From: Ignavibacteriales bacterium
GTDB taxonomy: Bacteria; Bacteroidota; Ignavibacteria; Ignavibacteriales; Ignavibacteriaceae
Length of the DNA: 64,000 nt
Assembly: GCA_016714125.1 (NCBI GenBank)
Contig: JADJNX010000003.1
Coordinates: forward strand, 434,001-498,000
Reading direction: 5' to 3'
A program made the translations under genes and the position numbers. Within the stretch, counting starts at the first letter, position 1; the number at the start of each line of letters is the position of its first letter. Below are positions 58,396 through 64,000 of this stretch, one piece after another. The notes below the pieces were generated by a model. It ran no database searches. It was given only the letters and a program-made list of their open reading frames with translations, and was not told where the DNA came from.

Positions 58396-58972
58396 ATAAG
58401 ATAGAATGTGAAGTGTTGGGACTTTCAACAAGTCCCGCGGGTAGTGGAGCTTTTGTACTTCTGTTAAAAGAAGTTGATGGTGAAAGAAAACTGCCGATAA
58501 TTATCGGACATTTTGAAGCTCAGTCGATGGCTTATGTCATCGAAAACATTCGCTTGAACGACCAAACACTTACGACCTTCTAAAATCTGTAATTGATAAC
58601 CTCGGCGCAAATGTCGTCGAGGTTGTCATTCACGATCTGATTCAAAATACTTATTATGCTAATATTGTATTGGATGTTTCGGGCTTCACTAATGAGGTGG
58701 ATGCGCGTCCTTCCGATGCCATAAATCTGGCACTCAGATGTAATGTACCAATTTATGTATCGGAAAAAGTTATGGAAGAAGCCGGTTTTTACCCGGCTAA
58801 AGAGAATCCCAAAGAGGAGGAAATCGACGGCGCCTCAGAGAAATCAACTCTTAGAGAAACGAAACTGGCAGCCCTCCAGGACCGTCTTAGAGAACTTCTT
58901 GAAAGTGAAGACTACGAACAAGCTGCAAAGATTAGAGATCAAATCAATAAACTGAGCGGTAGCAGTAACTAA
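58392..58972 (+). CDS. Bifunctional nuclease-family protein (DUF151) with UVR tail
   Basis: About 193 aa; adding one A to the AA near 58557 joins NIRLKRPNTYDLLKSVIDNL across the frameshift. The BFN domain shows KIECEVLGLSTSPAGSGAFV, LPIIIGHFEAQSMAYVIENI and DVSGFTNEVDARPSDAINLA. After a short acidic linker a UVR motif follows (LRELLESEDYEQAAKIRDQI), as in UvrB and ClpC. The TTG start overlaps the etfA stop, so it is made together with ETF. BFN-UVR proteins occur in many Bacteroidetes/Chlorobi genomes but their in vivo role is not established. Its stop overlaps the convergent DUF2851 gene by 4 bases. Confidence 0.88.
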
Positions 58973-60460
58973 CGGAGATTTACTCCGAAAAACTTTTCGC
59001 CAATCATACAGTCATTACATTTGTCTTTTGAACATCTGTTGCGGAAAAGTTCAAGCATTCCCTGGTAGATGAGTGGACCATGTTTGTGTGTATCAAGATT
59101 TAATGCAGCAGAAACCTCATTCACAAGAGAATTATCCAAATCCATATCCACTTCACTATATAACTTCAATGTCTTCGAAGCAAATTTTTCTTGCCAAACA
59201 TCTCATAATAAAGATAAAGTATTGGAAGAATCACATTTAATACAATCTCATCAGCTCTGTTTTTACCAATAAAAAAATTTGATGTGTGGTTTTGCCTCTA
59301 CATCAAACATGTAATGCCGGCTCCAATAACCCGCACCTTTTGTGATAAACAGACTTCTCATGCAAATTTTTAATGTTTCAATTTTGTGAATTTCAACAAA
59401 TTTTCTGTGTAGATTTCCAATCAGGTTGTGATTCAGGATTTCATTTAATAATCTGACACCGCCGGCAAGCCTTACAGGAGGATAATTTTGTGGACGCATT
59501 CTATAAAACGACCAGTCATCCTCTTCAAACATTTTGCCGTCATATTTATCTACGAGGGTGTTCCATGTTTCATGTAATGACCTGATATAACTCGAAGTAT
59601 CCTCTGACTTACTGTTTGGATGATTGGGTAGCAGACCGGATACGTGAAAAAGGAGCGATTCAGCATTATGAAAAAACTCATCATCTGTTCCAAGAGTTTT
59701 TAATAATTTTGGTTCCACCGCCCTTGCTATCCTCAACAGAATATCTTTATTTTGTGAGTACCCAAGCGCTTCAAAAATTCCTTCATAAAAAAGCTGTTCC
59801 CAAACTCTTTTATTGTTCAATTCCCGATAAGTCAATTTTCTCTCAAGATATTCCAAAGGGATATCGTAACCGTGTTCAGGTTCACTGATTTTCATCTCAT
59901 CGAGAAATAAAATCTCCTTTAACCGGTAAGCAACTTTTTCACACTTCCTTTTAAATCGTTCGATTCCAAGTTTTTTAAGAAATTCAAGTTTTTCTTCTTC
60001 GGTAACGAGGGAGAGTGAGTTGTTTACATGAAATTTTATTAATTGAGGAAAGACGATAGTGGGCGATTTGTTTTCTGAGTGATTCACTTAGAGTTGCATC
60101 AATGAATTCGATTACACTTAACGAATGAACTTTTCTGCCATCTTTGGTAGTAACAAAATGTCTTGAGTCGCCATCATCAAGAATTATGTGAAGAATAACT
60201 TTGTTGAACTTCGGATTTTTTGAATGTCCGTGATTTTTCCAGTCCGTGTGAAAATTGTCAATTTCAATATCACCAACATAAGTTAAACTGCCAATCTGCA
60301 CACGTGCATTTTTAAAATCCGGTCCACCAAGCTCTGTTGATTCCACACCCCTGTCGAGGACAACAATCTTCTCCTCATCGAAGGTATGGATGTCGGATTT
60401 AAATTCCTGATTCTTCCATATTTCATATAGAAGTTTTTCTGGTAACGCAGCAGTTTTCAT
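58969..60460 (-). CDS. DUF2851 family protein
   Basis: Three open pieces form one protein of about 495 aa, with breaks near 60095, 59265 and 59170 bridged in neighbouring frames (for example RADEIVLNVILPILSLYYEM). Recognisable segments: EKLLYEIWKNQEFKSDIHTF at the N-terminus, VELGGPDFKNARVQIG-like strand, GDIEIDNFHTDWKNHGHSKN, and the Cys-rich end NRCSKDKCNDCMIGEKFFGV. The family is widespread in Bacteroidetes and Chlorobi and has no known function. The GDIEIH-like strand with spaced acidic residues recalls nuclease-type folds, and the C-terminal CxxxxCxxC could bind metal. It is transcribed alone. The function is unknown. Confidence 0.8.
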
Positions 60461-60604
60461 TCACACTCCGGTTCTTATGATAATCTTTGGTAGTATTATC
60501 TTGTAATTTGTAAGAATAAATTCCCACAAGAGAGAATTTTGTGGTTCGCGATATTAAGTGTTCAAAGAAAATCTAAGAGTCTGCCGGAGGACAATTATTT
60601 ATAC

Positions 60605-61423
60605 TCACACCAAAGCCTGCTTTATTTCGGTATTCAATTTTATCAGTTCCTGAGCAGCTCTTTCGGAAAAATCGACACCATTTGATGCAAATATGATATT
60701 TCTGCTTGAATTAATAAGAAATCTTTTATGCCCGTATGTATAAAAGAGTTTTGTAACCTGTTCAGCGCTGCCACCTTGTGCACCAACACCGGGAACAAGC
60801 ACTGTGGTACCCGAAAGTTCGGACAGATCTTCTTTAAGATTTTCAATATTGGTAGCACCAAAAACTGTGCCAAGTGATGAGGACGGATACCACGTTTTTA
60901 TTCTTGAAAGAACTTCTTTGTAAAGTGGTTTTCCGGACTCCAATATTAACTTCTCAAAATCTTCACTTCCCTTGTTGGATGTTAACACGAGAACAAAATT
61001 TAGTTTGTCTTGAAACTCAAAAAATGGATCGAGAGAGTCCTTTCCCATGTAGGGAGCAAGTGTGGAACAATCGAATCCAAACTCATTAAAAATTGCTTCT
61101 GCATACATTTTAGAAGTGTTTCCAATGTCTCCTCGTTTTGCATCACCAATAATAATGATTTGCTCATCTTTGCTTTTAATATAGTCAACAGTTCTCTTTA
61201 GTGTTGAAATACCGTCAATCCCATGACTTTCGTAAAAAGCAAAATTTAGTTTGTAAGCAGCCGCCCCATCAAGTGTAGCATCAATAATCTCTTTGTTAAA
61301 AGTGAATATCGGGTCATTCCCCTGCTGTAGTTTTAGTGGAATACGGGTTGGATCGGTGTCGAGACCCACACACACATGTTTCATTTTATCTGTTTGATAA
61401 ACTACTTTCTCGAATGAGGTCAT
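60605..61423 (-). CDS. pyrF: Orotidine 5'-phosphate decarboxylase (type 2)
   Basis: 272 aa, intact. HVCVGLDTDPTRIPLKL, AYKLNFAFYESHG and the catalytic IIIGDAKRGDIGNTSKMYAE (Lys-Asp charge network), then VLVPGVGAQGG and INSSRNIIFAS. The insert length and GLDTDP start place it in the longer type 2 branch. It makes UMP, the last step of pyrimidine synthesis. It follows rodA after one base in the same transcript, an arrangement with no evident functional link. Confidence 0.95.
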   Translation of the reverse strand: MTSFEKVVYQTDKMKHVCVGLDTDPTRIPLKLQQGNDPIFTFNKEIIDATLDGAAAYKLNFAFYESHGIDGISTLKRTVDYIKSKDEQIIIIGDAKRGDIGNTSKMYAEAIFNEFGFDCSTLAPYMGKDSLDPFFEFQDKLNFVLVLTSNKGSEDFEKLILESGKPLYKEVLSRIKTWYPSSSLGTVFGATNIENLKEDLSELSGTTVLVPGVGAQGGSAEQVTKLFYTYGHKRFLINSSRNIIFASNGVDFSERAAQELIKLNTEIKQALV

Positions 61424-61424
61424 A

Positions 61425-62654
61425 TTAATTTATTACCTGTTTACTTCGGGCAATGTTAAAAACGACCCCGAGCATGATAAAATTTGAAAGGAGTGAAGAA
61501 CCACCGTAACTTACAAATGGAAGTGGAATTCCAATAACAGGAACTATTCCAATGACCATTCCGATATTTATCGCAAAGTGAATTACAAAAATTGAGAGAA
61601 TCCCGACAGTTACGAGACTAAGAAATTCGTTTTTGGTTTCTCCGGCAATCTTAAGAATTCTCAAAAAGATGACTAAAAAAAGACTTATAACGATTATTGA
61701 CCCAAAAAAGCCAAACTCTTCACCTATTACACAAAAAATAAAATCAGACCACAGTTCAGGGATGAATTGTAATTGAGTCTGACTCCCCGACATAAACCCT
61801 TTTCCCCACATTCCCCCCGAACCAATTGCTATCTGAGCCTGTATTGCATTGTAACCGGCACCCAGTGGATCGGAATTGGGATCAATAAACGAGAGTATTC
61901 TTTTTTTCTGGTGAGGGCTGAGAATGTCAAAAAAGTATTTAACAAAAAATGCTGATGCAAAATTGATAGCAAGAAGAGAACTTGTGATAAAGATATTTCT
62001 TTTGAAGAATATGAGAAACCCGGCAACAATCACAAATGCGCCCAAGATATACCAGATTCCAAATAAAGAACTAATCATTACGAGAGGTGGTGCAAGCACA
62101 ACAAACAGCCCAAAAGTGCTGATTCCTCTCCAAAAAAGGAGCGTAAGAAGCATGCCAAAATAGACAAGTGAACTCCCCAAATCAGGCTCAAGCATGATTA
62201 ACGCCACAGGAAATAATCCGATTAACAGATATTTTCCGATAACTTTAATATCATCAAGATCCTGCCCTTTGAGCTCAAGATAGGACGCAAGTGCAAGTAA
62301 AGTAGCTATTTTAGAGAATTCTGCAGGCTGTAAATTTAAAGGACCAAAGTCAATCCAGGCTTTTGCACCACCAATGGTTTTACCAAAGATTAATACCGCA
62401 ATCAATAGTGTGATACTGAGACCATAACCCCATGGTACTACAGTCCTTACAAGAGTGGTTGGAAGTCCATAGATAATAAAAAACAAAACAAGGGATAAAC
62501 CGAGAGCAAAGAGTTGCTTCTCAAAATTATTTCTTACTTGGGTTACATTTTGAGTTGAGCTATAGATAGCAAGAAGCCCAAATGCCACCAGGAACAAAAC
62601 AGCACCAAAAAGAATGAAATCAAATTTACTTGTTAATTTTCCGCCTAATTTCAA
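61425..62654 (-). CDS. rodA: SEDS peptidoglycan polymerase RodA
   Basis: 409 aa, intact, ten membrane helices. FGPLNLQPAEFSKIATLLAL, EPDLGSSLVYFGM, PNSDPLGAGYNAIQAQIAIG, FIPELWSDFIFCVIGEEFGF (the Asp is catalytic) and GIPLPFVSYGGSSLLSNFIM are SEDS landmarks. RodA polymerises glycan strands with PBP2 in the rod complex. It lies 1 base after the PBP2 gene. The organism therefore elongates by lateral wall synthesis. Confidence 0.96.
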   Translation of the reverse strand: MKLGGKLTSKFDFILFGAVLFLVAFGLLAIYSSTQNVTQVRNNFEKQLFALGLSLVLFFIIYGLPTTLVRTVVPWGYGLSITLLIAVLIFGKTIGGAKAWIDFGPLNLQPAEFSKIATLLALASYLELKGQDLDDIKVIGKYLLIGLFPVALIMLEPDLGSSLVYFGMLLTLLFWRGISTFGLFVVLAPPLVMISSLFGIWYILGAFVIVAGFLIFFKRNIFITSSLLAINFASAFFVKYFFDILSPHQKKRILSFIDPNSDPLGAGYNAIQAQIAIGSGGMWGKGFMSGSQTQLQFIPELWSDFIFCVIGEEFGFFGSIIVISLFLVIFLRILKIAGETKNEFLSLVTVGILSIFVIHFAINIGMVIGIVPVIGIPLPFVSYGGSSLLSNFIMLGVVFNIARSKQVIN

Positions 62655-62655
62655 A

Positions 62656-64000
62656 CTATCGGTTCTCCTCTATGGCGGTCATTAAGTCTAAAGTATCATT
62701 TGTCTTTTTCTCTTTTTTGGGTTTATCCTCTTTTGGCTTTGGTTTTATATCCCCTGTTGAACGGAGATATGCAAGGATAACTTCCTCGGCTACGGGAGCT
62801 GCCACTTCTGAACCATACCCGGCATTTTCAAATAATACGGCGATCGCAATTTTTGGATTGTCATAAGGAGCAAATCCAACAAAAAGTGAGTGGTTTCTGC
62901 CATGAATATTCTGGACAGTACCTGTTTTACCGGCAATAACTACTTCACTGCTCCTGATGTTTTTGGCGGTTCCTCCCCCACCATTCACAACAAGCCACAT
63001 CCCCTTTTTAATTATCCGAACATTCCGATCGGAAACCCCTGTATTAACCTCCGCAAATTTATAAGGCACAAAGTTTCGTTTTTCATCAAGATAACCCTTC
63101 ACAAGGTGAGGTGTAAACGATTTGCCATTATTTGCCACAAGGGCAGTCATAAAAGCGAGTTGAAGTGGGGACATGCTTACTTCCCCCTGACCGATACCAA
63201 CACTTACCAGAATACCACGGGGCCAGTTATTTCCATAAACTTTTTCATAATATTCTGACGACGGGATCAATCCCTTCGATTCCTCAAGAAGGTCGATACC
63301 CGTTTTTGTTCCGATTTTAAATTTTTTCGCAAACTCATTTAATCTGTCTATCCCAATATCGAAGATCAGTTTATAAAAAAAGACATTACATGATCCTTCA
63401 AGTGCTCTATAAACTGTAGTTGCCCCATGAGATCCGTGACACTTAAAAGTCCGGTTCCCATAGGTATATGAACCGGGACAATAGATTGTGCTATTTTCAT
63501 TGATCACACCAAGTTCCAACCCACACAAAGCTACCAACACTTTAAAGGTTGAACCGGGTGAATGGGATGATTGTGTTGCACGGTTAAATTGAGGTTTTAA
63601 TGGATTTGAGATCAAATCCTTCATATACTCCTTGGGAGTAATATCAGAAAACTTGGAAAGATCATAATCGGGTGCGCTGGTAAATGCAAGTATCTCACCT
63701 GAGGAAGGCTCAATTGCAATTATGGCTCCACTCCTGCCATGCATCACTTGCTCGGCAGTGGCTTGCGCACCAGAATCGAGCGACAAAACCAAATCTTTCC
63801 CTTTTATCGAGGCTAAATCAACACTTCCGTCTTTATAGCGACCAATTTTTCTTCGAGTGGCATTAACAAGAATGTAGTTAAAACCCTTCTCTCCGCGCAA
63901 TTCTTTTTCGTAACTTTTCTCGACCCGTTCATTCCCAGATTGTCTCCGAGAGTATAAAAGCTATCTTTTTTAAGTCGCCTTCGTTGGTCTCTTTTAGATA
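62656..64000 (-). CDS. mrdA: Penicillin-binding protein 2 (partial, N-terminus outside window)
   Basis: The C-terminal ~445 residues are visible. A break near 63910 is repaired by one G, giving GDNLGMNGVEKSYEKELRGE, typical of the pedestal/transpeptidase boundary. The transpeptidase domain has SHSPGSTFKVLVAL (SxxK nucleophile), EGSCNVFFYKL (SxN) and VIAGKTGTVQNIHG (KTG). A Lys-rich tail (KPKPKEDKPKKEKK) follows the domain. It cross-links strands made by RodA, one base downstream. The mreBCD genes probably lie beyond the right edge (inference from common gene order). Confidence 0.94.

Noticed and set aside
58973..58987. CGGAG/CTCCG hairpin after the nuclease gene
   Set aside because: Only a 5-base stem and no clean T-run; not enough for a terminator.
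1..64000. tRNA, rRNA, CRISPR, IS element or prophage
   Set aside because: No tRNA T-arm pattern, regular spacer arrays, transposase, integrase or terminal repeats were seen on either strand.

Overview
The window reads as a chromosome segment from a moderately AT-rich Gram-negative member of the Bacteroidetes/Chlorobi group, most likely an Ignavibacteria-type organism. This is inferred from gene content: outer-membrane barrels, many lipoproteins, a menaquinone gene cluster, a DUF2851 protein, two-component hybrids and frequent TTG starts. It is not based on a marker phylogeny. I saw no rRNA, tRNA, CRISPR array, phage or insertion sequence. More than half of the genes are interrupted by single-base indels (and two by an in-frame TAA), and most of those I resolved base by base can be repaired by changing one homopolymer run. 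I therefore report each interrupted gene as one CDS over its full span and treat the breaks as probable sequence errors.

Layout. (1) 3-14210, almost all minus strand: an apparent exopolysaccharide operon, read from 14210 downwards. It encodes a KaiC-like ATPase with a degenerate cyclase-like tail, a TPR/beta-barrel exporter (PgaA/BcsC-like), a membrane GT2 synthase (PgaC-like), a small Gln-rich membrane protein, a membrane-anchored NodB-fold protein without visible metal ligands, a fibronectin-type lipoprotein, a four-PAS hybrid histidine kinase with a degenerate ATPase domain, and a GT2. A convergent ArnT-like transferase lies at the left edge. (2) 14376-26079, minus: a tightly packed nine-gene unit that starts with a Dlt-like acyl-transfer cassette (SGNH, acyl-AMP ligase, ACP, MBOAT). 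It continues with NlpC/P60 endopeptidase, dipeptide epimerase, an M16 protease pair and a GH9 lipoprotein. (3) 26199-37823: NfeD protease (plus); then minus-strand sucD-ndk-Nudix-namZ-lipoprotein, a large secreted protein of unknown function, citrate synthase and HtpG. (4) 37937-48125: membrane PHP phosphoesterase, K+/H+ antiporter, a pseudo-kinase/REC/AraC regulator, aldo-keto reductase, porin, GT2, NupC and purine nucleoside phosphorylase. (5) 48122-56571: rsmE, a small barrel protein, a hotdog thioesterase, and the operon clpS-dacB-M28-menH-menB-menA-menE. (6) 56670-64000: etfB-etfA-bifunctional nuclease (plus), DUF2851, and mrdA-rodA-pyrF (minus).

Themes. Much of the window concerns the cell envelope: polysaccharide synthesis and export, acyl modification, muropeptide cleavage and salvage, and elongation-specific peptidoglycan synthesis. 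A second theme is pseudo-enzymes in regulatory or assembly roles: two histidine-kinase-like proteins with degenerate ATP-binding folds, and a deacetylase fold without ligands. The Dlt-like cassette joined to muropeptide-salvage genes, and the KaiC-like/pseudo-kinase-flanked polysaccharide operon, are the two best candidates for undescribed systems.
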